In this document: positions 11,557 to 23,900 of the stretch, piece by piece | How the letters are laid out: each line of letters starts with the position of its first letter | How positions within the stretch are numbered: the first letter of the stretch is position 1 | Notes under the pieces: model-generated | Told to the model about the DNA's origin: nothing | What the model saw: only the letters and a program-made list of their open reading frames with translations | Database searches by the model: none | From: Elmis aenea | Lineage: Eukaryota; Arthropoda; Insecta; Coleoptera; Elmidae | Assembly: GCA_947652605.1 (NCBI GenBank) | Contig: OX393581.1 | Coordinates: 9,552,640 to 9,616,639, forward strand | DNA length: 64,000 nt | Direction: 5' to 3' | Translations under genes and position numbers: made by a program

Positions 11557-11860
11557 TTTCCAGGCGAGCCTTCTTTATCATCAAATCACAGCCAAAGAAT
11601 CACAACTACCTATAGTTATTTAAACTACACTCGTGTAACTGCTTATCTAAATTATAAATTGTTCTGTTCCCGTGTTTATTTTCGCGTATTAAAAATTCCC
11701 TTGTAAATTAATTAAGCCGGCTTACTTAAATGACGTAGCAGATGTAAATTGTAAATGTCTTAAAATATTCTATCATATTTATTAAAACACTTTTAAATCT
11801 ATTGTTTGAGAAGAAGTTTGTTGGTAATGGTAATTGGGAATTTTAATTATTTTATACGTA
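11557..11860 (-). promoter_or_regulatory. Upstream region of gene A, conserved with gene B
   Basis: Directly upstream of the gene A start, this stretch aligns by eye with 27662-27985 upstream of gene B. Shared blocks include AATCACAGCCAA, ACTGCTTATCT, GTATTAAAAATTCCCT, ACGTAGCAGATGTAA and AGAACACTTTTAAA-like words. Read on the gene strand, ACTGCTTATCT is AGATAAGCAGT, which contains a GATA-factor site (AGATAAG). Conservation while intron sequence has diverged suggests that 5' UTR and promoter elements are retained. The transcription start itself cannot be placed. Confidence 0.5.
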
Positions 11861-12448
11861 TTATTATATGAAACAAAATAATTAATCGGATAATCAACTC
11901 AATAAAAAGAGAGTTGTGAGATTGATGGGTCAAGCCGTGTATGTAGTCTGAATAATTTTGTTTACATCTTCAGTAGAGTAGCGTTTGCCAGTGTTTCTAA
12001 ACTTGCGCCCCCCTTTGCCATAGCAATTTTTATTGCGTCCCCTTTAATTCTTTTGCTTGAGCATTTTATGTTATTTCTTTCAGAATTTTCATTTATTTGA
12101 TATTACATACTTTATTACGTTTATTTCTAAAGACAAACGAGATAATCAAGTTACTTATTGCACTCTAAAAACCGCCCACTATTTTTCACGATAGGCCTTA
12201 TCAGAGCGGGGGGCAAGAGGGGCAAATGCCCCGGTTTTAGGGGCCTTAATTTTTAACTTGATCTGTTGGAAAAAGAAAAAGAAATATTTATGTAATTGAA
12301 ATAACAGTTTTAGGACATATAACATCGACCGACCACTAACAATTTATATTTTCCCTCATAGTTTTTAATTTTAAAGGGTCTCAAAAACATTGTTTGCTTC
12401 GGGGCCTCGCATTTACTCTGAAAGGCCCTGGTTAACGACACTCTACAT
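11861..12448. other. Intergenic spacer with a GC-rich remnant
   Basis: No gene. Between about 12190 and 12435, cagagcggggggcaa and aaaggccctgg frame a short GC-rich stretch that looks like a degenerate hAT-type MITE (CAGGGCC-like tips), but the termini are too eroded to prove it. Confidence 0.4.
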
Positions 12449-12747
12449 CAGGGCTGTCCAACTTCTACATCATAGCGGGCCACAATTGAGATAAATTCTA
12501 ATAGGCTAAACGCAATATTATGTGAGTGGTGTTATGGCAGAAGTTGATATGGCCAAAATTTTAATTTTTTAGTTTTCAGTTGAAATGTCTTTTTAAAAGG
12601 GATTTTCATAAGTTGGCACAATGCGATAAGTCAAAATTTTAAAGAAGAGAGGACTACGGGCACTGGCAAATATTGATATGTTTTAATCTGTAAAAGGCAG
12701 GCGGGCAAAACATGATATGTCACTTATTTGGTATTGCCTATGTCTAC

Positions 12748-13095
12748 ATACAGGGTGTTGCATGATGTAACGGCCAAACTTAAGGATCATGTTCCATGAG
12801 TCAATTTAGGCAAAAAATGTTATACAAACCATAGTTCAAAACTCGATGGTTATCGAATTATAGACCTTTAAAGTTTATAAAAAAAAAGGTCAATTTTAAC
12901 ATAAAAAAGTATGAAATACCAAATACCGCTTTTATCTTCTAAAATATTGATTTAACAACAAAATGTTTTTTATAAAAGATGCATGGCTTTCTTTTCTGCG
13001 ACTTATGGTGTACTCGCTTTTGTTTTGTTTTTTACGGTTTATTTGCTATGGCAACCAAGCTACTTATTTTAAATAGAACATCCTGCATATTATTA
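12748..13095. mobile_element. TACAGGGTGTTG-tipped MITE-like insert
   Basis: The left tip is catacagggtgttgcatg. The right end reads agaacatcctgcatatta, which is a degenerate inverse (tgcaggatgttc). It belongs with the TA-flanked, CAGGGTG-tipped elements seen elsewhere in this window. No coding content. Confidence 0.5.
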
Positions 13096-13171
13096 CATTT
13101 TTGGATTCCTCTTTAAATGCACTTTATAAAATGTGTAAGGTCACCGCACGACGGTACTATGTAGGTGTCAT

Positions 13172-14434
13172 CAGTGGCGGCGCGTGACCTAAAAAAGTGG
13201 GGGGGCACAACTTATCCATGTATATTACCTACACTTTATTTTAAAACAAATCTGGGTTTACCTTAATAGTGCTTTATAATAAACCACATTAAGTTAAAAA
13301 TATAAAATAAGCATTATTTAACAAATATAATATCTGAAGCTCCAAAATATCAAAAACTATTATAAACCATATTAAGTAACAAAAATAAAATAAGTAGATA
13401 TTATTTAACAAAAAGAATTTTTAAAGTTCCAAAATATTAAAAAACTAAGAAACAAAGAATATATCCTTCATAATAGTAAAAAACAACAAAATATATCTTT
13501 AAAAAAACATCATTCTTCTGTTTTTATTAGCAATAAAATTATTAATTAATTTTTCTAAATGCGATTAATTTAAAATCATGTCAGCCACAGTTTCTTGTTC
13601 TATAGCCATTAAAGCCAGGCCATTTAATCGTTCATCGCCCATAGTACTTCTGAGATAGGTTTTTAGTCTTTTTAATGTGGAAAAAAATCGCTCGGCTGAG
13701 GCAGACGACACAGGACAACAAAGAACAATTTCAAAAAGTTCCCACACACAAAATAACATTTGTTTTAATTCATTGTTTAAACATTTTTCCGCACATTCCT
13801 CAATACTTAATAAATTGTTTGTTTCTGCCAGTAAAATATTTCTATATATATTTATTTGATTAATTAAGGTGTTGTTATCAGTAGTTAACTTGTAAAAATT
13901 ATTTATAACTTCAATATCGGTGTAAGTTATTTCACAATTCAAATCAGTTAAGAGTCGCACAATTTTAGGACGGTTGCGGTTGGGTTCCATCTTTCTGGAC
14001 TTTGCCCAGAAAGGCAAATAAATTTGTTTATTTTTTAGACATATTCTAAAATTTAATATAATGTGTTCAGTTTAATCGTGAATTTACACTTTCAAGTTAA
14101 ATATACTTACTAGAAAAATGCGCCTTAACAAGACCGCAAGACTAACAAGTGCTTTACCCCCTAGTTGCGTCACTGCATTCGTTGTAGGTTGCCCTTATTG
14201 TTAATGTACCCTACCCCAACGCACCAACCGATGTAAAAATCACTAATAATTGCTAATGCTAAATTGTAAATACGATATACGAATATATGATTTTTATACT
14301 AAATAAAGTTGTGCAGAAAAAAATTTCCTAGTCGGATCTATTAATACTCGTAATTATGTGAAGATTGTGAAGTTTTGATTTGAAAAAAGTGGGGGGCCTG
14401 CCCCCCCCCAGGCCCCCTCGACGCGCCGCCTATG
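13172..14434. mobile_element. Nested hAT element with perfect 8-bp target duplication
   Basis: Tips: CAGTGGCGGCGCGTGACC on the left and, reading inward from the right, CATAGGCGGCGCGTCGAG. The flanking duplication GGTGTCAT is perfect (13164-13171 and 14435-14442). Subterminal G/C runs (GTGGGGGGG) occur at both ends. The interior carries the transposase C-terminus on the minus strand (13565-14017). At 1263 bp it is an internally deleted, non-autonomous copy. Confidence 0.9.
13565..14017 (-). pseudogene. hAT transposase C-terminal fragment (TTF-finger/ZNF862-like group)
   Basis: The 150-residue frame includes SIEECAEKCLNNELKQMLF and then CPVSSASAERFFSTLKRLKT followed by YLRSTMGDERLNGLALM. This is a very well preserved hATC core (P.S.ASAER.FS.LK..K.YLRS.M...RL..LALM). 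It continues to a natural-looking end at 13565, so this is probably the true C-terminus of the transposase. The catalytic domain is deleted. The high preservation suggests recent loss or a recently active parent. It sits in the GGTGTCAT-flanked element. Confidence 0.88.
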
Positions 14435-14953
14435 GGTGTCATCCTCGCCCCCCCCCCCACATTAAAGATTATTTTGATTAAAAACAGGTAGATATCAAAG
14501 TATGAATATAACCATTTATGAAACTAATTTGTGAATAAATACTCACATTTAATGATTTTATAATAACGACTGAAAGTTATTTCTTTGATTTCTCAAAATT
14601 ATGAGAAAGTGACATATCAACTTCTGCCATAACGCCACAGATGTATAAATCGAGTAAAGGGTTAAGTTGAATAAAATATCTTTCTCGGGGATTGGCCCGC
14701 GGGCCGCCAGTTGAACAGCCCTGAAAAAACACGCCTTAGGTTAAATATGTATGGAAGTTAATTTATTGATTACAAAATATTTTTTTTAAGCTGGTGCGCA
14801 AATATTTTACAATATCATTGATAATTTAACTGACATAGTTTATTTTAAACTTAATCGTACATTGTGATATTAACAGATGCGTGACACCGTTATCAGTCTT
14901 AACGTAAAAAGTTTACGTTTGTATCTATTCGCTATTTCCACATTCGACTAGAA

Positions 14954-17900
14954 CTACTTTTTGTTTGCTAATAACTTAGTAAAAACCAATTCGACTATCC
15001 AAGGCACCCCACATAATAAGTACCCCAGTGTTATAACATGTACAACCATATGATCGCTTTGAGTTGCAAACCCAACAAATCCTGAAAAACATATAATAAT
15101 ACACAAAAACATCGGCTGTGATCTGTTTTACCGATTAAAGGGCCATAGATCATTGCTACAAAACCGCCAACGACCATGTACAAGGAAAAGGCTGTCGCAA
15201 AACGCTCGGTCGAATATTGTTCAGCTATCACTAACGGCAATGGAGTATGTATAAGGCCACGCAAAAGTCCTAAAATCGTTGTAACAGAAACCACCCACCA
15301 AAATGATGTGTTCATTACGAAAGCTGAAATTAAATACATCAATTAATTAAGGATTTGTAAAAGATATTTATTCGCGGTGTGGAAACATGAAATATACGAC
15401 CGCCATAAACGTTTTTCGATTAAGAAGCGATTTTTAAAGATCTACATTAGTTACTGTCATAAAATTTACAGCATCAAAATTCATCATCTATGAGCACGAT
15501 AACTGTAATGTTTTATTTGTTTTAAAATTTAAGATTGTATCATATTTAAGTTAATTATTGTAGTCCTAATACTTTACGTAGCTTGAGTGATTCGAAAAGT
15601 ACTCAAGACGACTCTGGTTTATTAAAATTTTCCAAATACCCTCCTGACCAACACATACATGTGTTGGTATTCTACTAGCACTTAACGAGATAAATATTTG
15701 ACGGTAGGTGAAGTCTTGACACACAGAAATGCCATAAAAGCTGCATGTTTTTCTTAAGTATGAGCTGTTACTTCGTCAGTAGCAATAATGTATTTTAGTT
15801 TATATTGATTGGGTGGTTCAGATAATGACAGATGCAACTCTGGTTTATTAAAAATTCCCGAGTACGTCCCTGCCTATTAACGCGGCTTTAAATTGCAACT
15901 CCACGCAGAACTGCGATGCGCACTTTTTTGTTAAAGTTCGAACTACATTTTTGGAGTTTTTAATGAACTTTAGGTAACATGTGTTTGATAAGCATTGAAG
16001 ACGTTCAAAATTTCTTTCAAAGTATGTCGTTATGAAGTGTAGTTGTCTTACTGTATATTGCAATGCGATTGTTGAAAGTATTTAACAATTGTTGTAGTGT
16101 TGTATTAGTGTTGGTCACATGGTCATATGATTTTTAATTAATTGTAAGTAAATGGATTAGTACTAGATAAGTTTTAGCATGCGTTTTGTTTCGTTGTAAC
16201 TTGTTTTCTACAAAGTTTATTTATTAATTTAAAAAATATTGTCTTTAAGTGTTTAATAAGATTAATTTAGGCAAGTTTTTAGTTTATATTTATATGGACA
16301 TATGGATCATATGTCTTTGAGTTTTAACTCATTGTTTTAGTAAGGCATTTTCGCATATACAGGGTGTTTCACATTTCCATGCACTATTGCTATCTCCGTA
16401 AATAATGAAAATACAGGGTTTTTTAAATGGGACAAAAGTTAGGTATTTAGGGGTGTATTGTCAACAAGTTATTGTTTCGTTTAAAAATTCCATGGCTTGC
16501 CTGATATAACGAAAAAACCGAAATCGATCAAAATTTTTAAACTCAAATATCTCGGCTATCGTTACTAATACACAAAAAACCAAAAGGATAAATTTTGCTA
16601 GATTTAGTTTGCTATAAAACGGTGTTGGTCAAATTTGTATTCATAATTTACCATGCAAGATAGTTAATGAAGTATACAATTAAATCTTAATTGTTATATG
16701 CTGTTTCGAAATATTTTTCGTGCTGTTTAGATTTTTGTTATTATTAAATAAAATTAATTTTGTTTCTGCATTTTCGTAAAAGCATAATAATTGTTAAAAT
16801 GTAACTAGCCTTTATAATATATTGGGTGTCTAAGACAGTAAGACACTATTACCACCCTGAATCTCCTGTTTATTTTGAGAAATGACGTTTAGAAATATCA
16901 TATTTTATTCAAAAGGCGTAAAAAACTGCGTAAAATGGCATATTTGAGGAAACAGTGATCTGTGCACACTCTGTAATTGTACATTGTGGATCAAAATAAG
17001 TGGCTAAACGAATCATTTGTTCAGTTTTGTTTCGATTTTAACTAAATTTTTGTAACATTATGTTTATATCAGATAATTTTGAAAATTGGCTTAAATGCTA
17101 CAATGTAAAATTAATTTTTTGTGTTTTCCGAGTAAAAATATTTGAGAAAAAATAGGATCGTTTCATACTACATTTATTTTGTTTCAGTACACATTTCCAG
17201 CGACATACCCATTATATGAAGGAAGGATTGATTGGCTTCCTTTTGTTTGATTGAAAAGGTTTAATCGATTTGTTTAAGAATACCGGTTAGTTTAATAATA
17301 CCGGACGATTACGAGCGGTTGGCAAGTCGATTAAACTCGAACGAGGTCAATGTTCAAATTCCAGGAATGAAGCCTCCGGTTTATGCACATTAAGGTACAC
17401 ATTTTATTATTTTAAGTATTTAGGATGTTGTTTTTGAAAAAATAAGTGTGAATAATGAAGATTACACTTATAACTGTGTGGTTTTGTGCTTAAATTTTTG
17501 TTTTTGTTTTAGGTAGGTGCGAGGAGTGCGAAGCAAGAAGGGGCGATTATTGGTAAGTCATTTTTTTTTACTATTCAGTCGGTGTTCCTAAAATTCTGTC
17601 AATATAATACAGCAAAAATGTTGTGCAAGTTTCAGATTACCCACCTTTTGCTAATACTACAAACTTTTTGAAATGTATTTTGAAAACGTTTTGTGAAGGT
17701 AATATATTCAAAAAATTAAAAAAAAGTTACTTTCATATATTTTTTATTTAAAGGACTATTCCCCTCATGGTCATATAAACTGATATAAACCAATCACTTT
17801 GTCAAATTATAGTCACGCCTTAATGTTTTGACCAATCACGTTCATTTTTAAGCGATAAAAGCCCTAGGGCTTTTTTCACCTCCAAAATAGCGAAAACATC

Positions 17901-20900
17901 CCGTTGTCATGTCAATTATATCCTTAGCAACCTGGTTGTTTGTTTACAGATGTTTGACAGTTGTAAAATATATTATTTGACATGAGCCGTTTCGGAATAA
18001 CTTCCATAGAAGAAATACAAAAAACTGTTGCAAATATAACTCCCAAAAATACTGTTGCATCCAAAATGTCAATATGGAAACAATTTGAAAATTTTTGCAA
18101 GGAAAGGAGTTACGATTTAAATGCGCTACAGAGGTTGGTACGCTATCGAAAATGTTAACAAATAATAAACGAAAATTGTAATTATTTTTGGTATCTTATT
18201 TGGGAAATAGTCTAATCAAATATATTTCGGAACATTATTTTGCAGGAAAAATTTTAACTCAAGTTTGTTACTTATAGGTAACATCCCTCGACAAAATGAA
18301 TGACAAAATCCCTCGCCTTCGGCTCAGGATTTTGTCATGTCTTTTGTCTCAGGATGTTACCAAAGTAACAAACTTTTGTCAATAATTTTACCGGCAAAAT
18401 AATGTTCCCTTAATATATTATAACTGAAAATTTGTCCTATTATAGCGCTGGTACTTTCCAAGGAAACGCAGGAATATGGCAACAGTTAAACGTTTTTAAT
18501 CAAGAAGCCGTTTCCAGTTTTTGCTGATCATTAAAAATGACTGATTGGATTAATTTTTTAAGGATTTAGACAAAAAAGGTACAGAAAATTTGTTATTTTC
18601 ATAATTTGATGTCGATTATGTACAGAAACTAAATAAAAGTGTTTATAACTTCATAAGTACTTATTTACGGGTATAATAGAAACTTTTATGTTATTTTCCT
18701 ATTGTGCTATCTTACTTTATTTGAAAAATATTTACCTAAAATGGGACGGAACCTACCAATTTTGAGTTTCTTCATAAAAAAAATTTTGCTATTCAAGGTG
18801 TTAACATTATTGCTGTATTCGTAAATAATAAAATTACATGGTTGGTTTGAAGGTAAAATGTAGCTATTTGGGAGTGTATTATAAACGTGATGTTGTTTTG
18901 TTAAAAAATTTCATGGCTTGCGTGATATAGTGAAAAAAACAAAACGACAACAATTTTTAAACTCAAATATCTCTGTTTTCGTTGCTATTACAAAAAGATG
19001 CAAAAGGAAAATATTTAGATGATTTTTGTTTGCTATAAAATGGTGATATAAATTTTTTATTTACAAACTACTGTGCGAAATAGTAAACGAAACTACTTTT
19101 TTTTTAATGGCAGTCTTAGTAGGTGATGACTTAAATAAAAGAACTATTTTATCCTTTTATAATAACATAGACAACGTATTTATAAACAATTTAAATCTAT
19201 AAAGATTCACTTATTGTGGAGGTTGGTGCCTCGTTAACAATTAAAATTTGTCAGGTCTTATTCTTTGCGAGTCAAGTTAGAAAAACACGTTTCACTAAAT
19301 GACAGTCTTACAGTAATTAAAATCTGTATTGGCCGGCCAAACGTCAAACCTTGAATTTAATTCAAAACGGCTTCACGATGTAACTGGGTGTTTCCTGTAC
19401 ATTGTTTTTCAAGAAACCGAGTATTGAAAAGGAAGATAAAATATTATTATAATGTTCACCTACCTATTCGAAATGTAGTTGATAGCAAACAACCAGCCAA
19501 AAATAAATATCTATTTCTAACGTTGGCTAAAGCTGTTAAAACTGATAAAAGAATTCTTGAAACCAAATCACCAACGAAGTAGATGGTTAAGATGAAAGTC
19601 GTTTCTTCTGCATTGAATCCTGAGTTAAATAACAGTAAAGGAAAGACAGATAAGAAGGCCAAATCCGCTGTCAAACCAAGAGAAAGACCAAGCGCAATGT
19701 TGACATAAACGGGATCTTTAAATAAACCCAAGTCCATAGAATCTGCCAGAGACTTCCTGCAAAAAAGCAATAAATTAAACTGAATTGTTACACTTGTATA
19801 CTGACAACAAGAAATAACTTCCTGCAACCACTTTTGACGGAGGATAATTAGGGGTAACCCAATTTGTACTAGTCGCCTTGGAAAGATCCTCTGAAGTTTT
19901 ATTTAATCCCCAGCCAACATTGCTGTGCAAAGATTTCGAGTAGTAGACGAAAAACACCGAGTTAAAATTGTTCACCAACTTGTGTATATTAATATACCGG
20001 TTGTAACTGAATTCTGGTATGCTTACGGTGTCTAAACGTCCTTTATTATATTATACACAGTTACATCCAGTATAAGTAGGTACTTGTATATTTGAAGAAT
20101 TACTTCTAATTTGTGAAGAAAATCTCCTGTTATACAATGTTTAAACTTGTTTCAAAACTCTGGTGCCTTTGGCAGTATTTCCTTATTTATAATAATTTTT
20201 ATTTAAAATAAATAAATATTAAATCTACTGACAGAGAGACGAGAAGAAGAGATTATTTTAAAAACAATAGAAGTTAATTTAAATAAAAAACACTTTAATT
20301 ATTATTTTTAACGAATGTCTCAATTAAGTCAAATTGATGAGAAGTCCTTTGGTTAAAAACAAATACCGGTATTTACAAGGGTGCCGGACGAATTCCCGAA
20401 AGCCAGCTTCCCGACAGTCCACTTCCCGACGGCCAACTTTCCGACAGACTAACTTCCCGACAGTCGAATACAGCTGATTTGTTTTTTGGGTCCAAACAAT
20501 ACATTTAATTTTATCTGGACGTTGCCGTTGGCAGTCGGGAAGTTGGTTTCGGGGAGTTTGACTGTCGGCAAGTTAGTCTGCCGGTAAGTTGGAGGTCGGG
20601 AAGTTGACCGTCGGGAAGTTGCCTTTCGGGAATACGACTCACACCCTATTTAAAATAGTCAAAAAACATTCAACTTACCAGAAACTTTTTTGATGCCTCA
20701 AATCTACTTTTGTAAGATTATTAATATTTGAAACAGACATGGCCATACTTCCTAAACTAACAATTGAATGACGAGGTTTTTCGGAAACCCCATTTTCTGG
20801 GTGCCTATAGGGAGCTGTTTCAACAAAATAACCAAGAACACCTTGTTTGATTAACGGTTGCGCTTCCACAACTGTTTTCAATTCATCAACTTCTTTTAAT

Positions 20901-23900
20901 TCCCTTGATAATATTATATTGTTCAATTTATCATAAACTAAAAATTAAATAGACATATTTTTTATCTATTTGCATGTAAATAGCACTTAATAACTTTTTT
21001 AACCAGTTTTCATAAATAAGTCGATAACTTGATTATTTCTTTTGCAGATCAAAATATAAAAAATTTTACCCACTGAAAAAACGTAAACCTTAAAATGTTA
21101 TCTTTGCGTTTGTTAAAACATTTATTTATTTTGAATTGCTTTCGGTTTCAGTTAATTATAGGCTTCGAGACTTGTCTTGATATAACCAAAAATCTCTTAG
21201 CAGTTTACATTTTTATTTAGTAAAAGGTTCACTGCCCCCTAAATTTTAAAAAAATTTACTCTGATGGCAAAAATTCTCTGTGTGACTAAAATTTTCCTCT
21301 GGGACATAAAGATGTTTTTTTAAACTAGTGTTAAAGTTAGTTTTAAAGTTTTATTTGTACAAAATGTTACTAAATGAACATACATATGATAAAAATTGCC
21401 TCATATTCTACACAGAGCAGCGTTAACTTAGCCAGAAATATGACACCGATCCAAGTTAATGAAAGCAAGTGACAACAATTGGTATTTGCTATATTACCTG
21501 TTCTTATTTCTTCTTCTGATAATATTTTCTTCTTAGCATGCCATTCTACTGGCTGCAGCGCAGCCATCGCTGCAACAGCGTTCAAGCTAATGGCTGAAAC
21601 AATGGCCACCGTTCCTCGAAAGCCATAATGCTCTATCAATATTTTTGCTAAAATTGGAGTAACTATTGTTGTAGCTACCATGAGGACCTGTGCTAAACTC
21701 ATCATAAAATTTTTCTTTTTCATAAAATATGTGTTAAAAGAAGTAAAAACTGCAGGCATCATCAAACCAAAACCTATGCCTGAAACATGTCAAAATAATA
21801 ATTGTTTTCATATTATATCGACGAATATAACTTTTTAATAGAATATAATGCTTCAACTTTATGATTTTATCCCTGTTCAAGCAGCTTTTCAAGACTATTC
21901 ATCGAGTTGCGCAAATAAGAATAATTTGGAATAATTTTTAAGATCACAACAACGTTCTCAGTTTGAAAAAATCATAGCATAGAGCTCTCTTACAAAAATA
22001 TGACAATGTTGTGAATTATTTTTGAATATACAGAACTCGATTGATTTTAAATTTTTTTTTTTTTTGCAAAGTGGAGAATAACATCTGCCATTTGATATAA
22101 CAAAGTCAAGTATCCTCTTGAACGAAAAGTTGTTTGTTTTTTGTTCGTTTTTAATCACACAAGTCACAGGCAGCTAGTTCATAGGGGCTGCACGGTTGCA
22201 GCCCCTCCAGATTTAAATGAAATTATGTATGTTCTTAAAACTTGCTTTAATTTTTACTCAAAACCGTTATTTTGTTCTTTTTAAAGAAACTACGCTCAAT
22301 AGTACATTTTGTTGCAACAGCTCTATTTTACAAAATTAATTACAACACCCTTTATATTTTTCACTTTTTTGATTCCAAATTTAATTTTCTTTTAAAAATG
22401 TACAAAGTTCTTTAAACTTATTACTGATTTTTCAAAATATGTACAAATACAGATCTTTTATAAAATATTAAGCAATTTAACAATGCCAGTGTAAAATATA
22501 TTAAAAGTTTCATTAACAATTTTCTTATAGCTTCTGATTTTCTTTTTAAGTTAAACTTTTACAATAATACACAGGGTGTTTATTTTTTCTGTCCATTTAG
22601 TTAAATTTTGAACATAAATGAGCCAATTTATAAAAATGTATTGCCCTATATTTTGTTTACATTTTGTTGTAGATAATTTTATTGACTTTAAGATATGTAC
22701 TCTGTCTAAGACTTGAAGTAATATTTCTCGAGTTATAGGTGTTTTAATGATAATTCATAGGTAAACGTGCAATGTTTAATAGAATTAAAATAAGGCGTGT
22801 TGAAAAATAAGGTCATTACAGAAAAAGAGATAAATAGAATACCAATATAAAAACATAGTATACAAATAATTAATAGTTTTATAATTAAATCATATTTTTT
22901 GCTTTAATTTTTCCTGGTACATAATGTGAATTTTTAAACTCTGACTGGCTAAAACTTTGGTCACCTTTATCGCTACTGCTATACAGGGTGTAGAACTGGA
23001 TCACGCAACATAGTAATTTCAATGGTAAAATTTTCAAAGTCGTATATTATCTCCCCTAATTATTTTAGAAAAAAATTGCAATTAGGTTTTTTTTGTAGAG
23101 AAACAAATTCTGTATGTATACATGTAATCAATATTAATTTTTAGTTTTCCAATAATTGAAAATTAAGCAAATTACAAAACGCCGTTTCGACAAAAATCTG
23201 TAAGGTCCTAGAATTATGCTGCGACAATAATTATTGCCCATCCTAATGTCGCCTGTACTGTCACTTTGACGTGAAATTCATTCTTTATTATCCTTTATAT
23301 TTTATCAGACATACAATTAGTTATATTTTCATTCCAAAACATAAGAAAAGTGACAATTATTAAGAATAAACTTCGTGTTTTAAGGTGGGCAGTTGCACAG
23401 GATAATTCCAAGGCCTTCTTTGTCAAAACGCGTTTTGTAATTTGCTTAATTTTCAGTTATTAGAAAACTTAATAGATACAGAATTTTTTTCTCTACAAAA
23501 AACCTATTTGCACTTTTTTTTTTAAATAATAAGGTGAGATAATGAACAACTTTTAAAATTTTACTGTTGAAATTATTATGTTGCATGATCCAATTCATCA
23601 CCCTGTATAATTTTTCATTTGGTAAAAATTTAGATTCAGATAAATTAGACACTAAGCTACATCCTAAGATAAAAAAATTTGCTTACCTAAGTCAAAAACA
23701 TAATTGAAACAAAAAGATATCGGAGCTTAGGTTAAAGTTAGGCCAAAAAAATCTTGTTACTAACTGACCTTGTAAAACACCAAATGTTATAATCAACTGG
23801 GTAAGATTAGTGACAAAAATGCATAAAAAACTTCCAACGAAAAACAGCGTTGCCCCCATTAATCCAACTCTTCGACAAGACATTTTTTTTAGCAATTGAT

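Larger units (their letters stand above)
12449..14723. mobile_element. Outer hAT-type element holding two nested insertions
   Basis: The left tip CAGGGCTGTCCAACT (12449) is mirrored at the right by AGTTGAACAGCCCTG (ending 14723) with one mismatch. Adjacent sequence also pairs (gcgggcc.. and ggcccgc..). CAGGG.TG..CAACT tips are typical of hAT families. The flanking 8-mers do not match, so the duplication has decayed or the ends are imprecise. Inside are a MITE-like insert (12748-13095) and a complete hAT (13172-14434). Without these it would be roughly 650 bp. Fragments with TGACATATCAACTTCTGCCAT-like text recur on both sides of the nest. Confidence 0.7.

Noticed and set aside
15082..15122. 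A U12-type AT-AC intron in gene B
   Set aside because: The intron starts ATCACAGC, not ATATCC, and ends CAG; gene A has an ordinary GT-AG intron at the same place.
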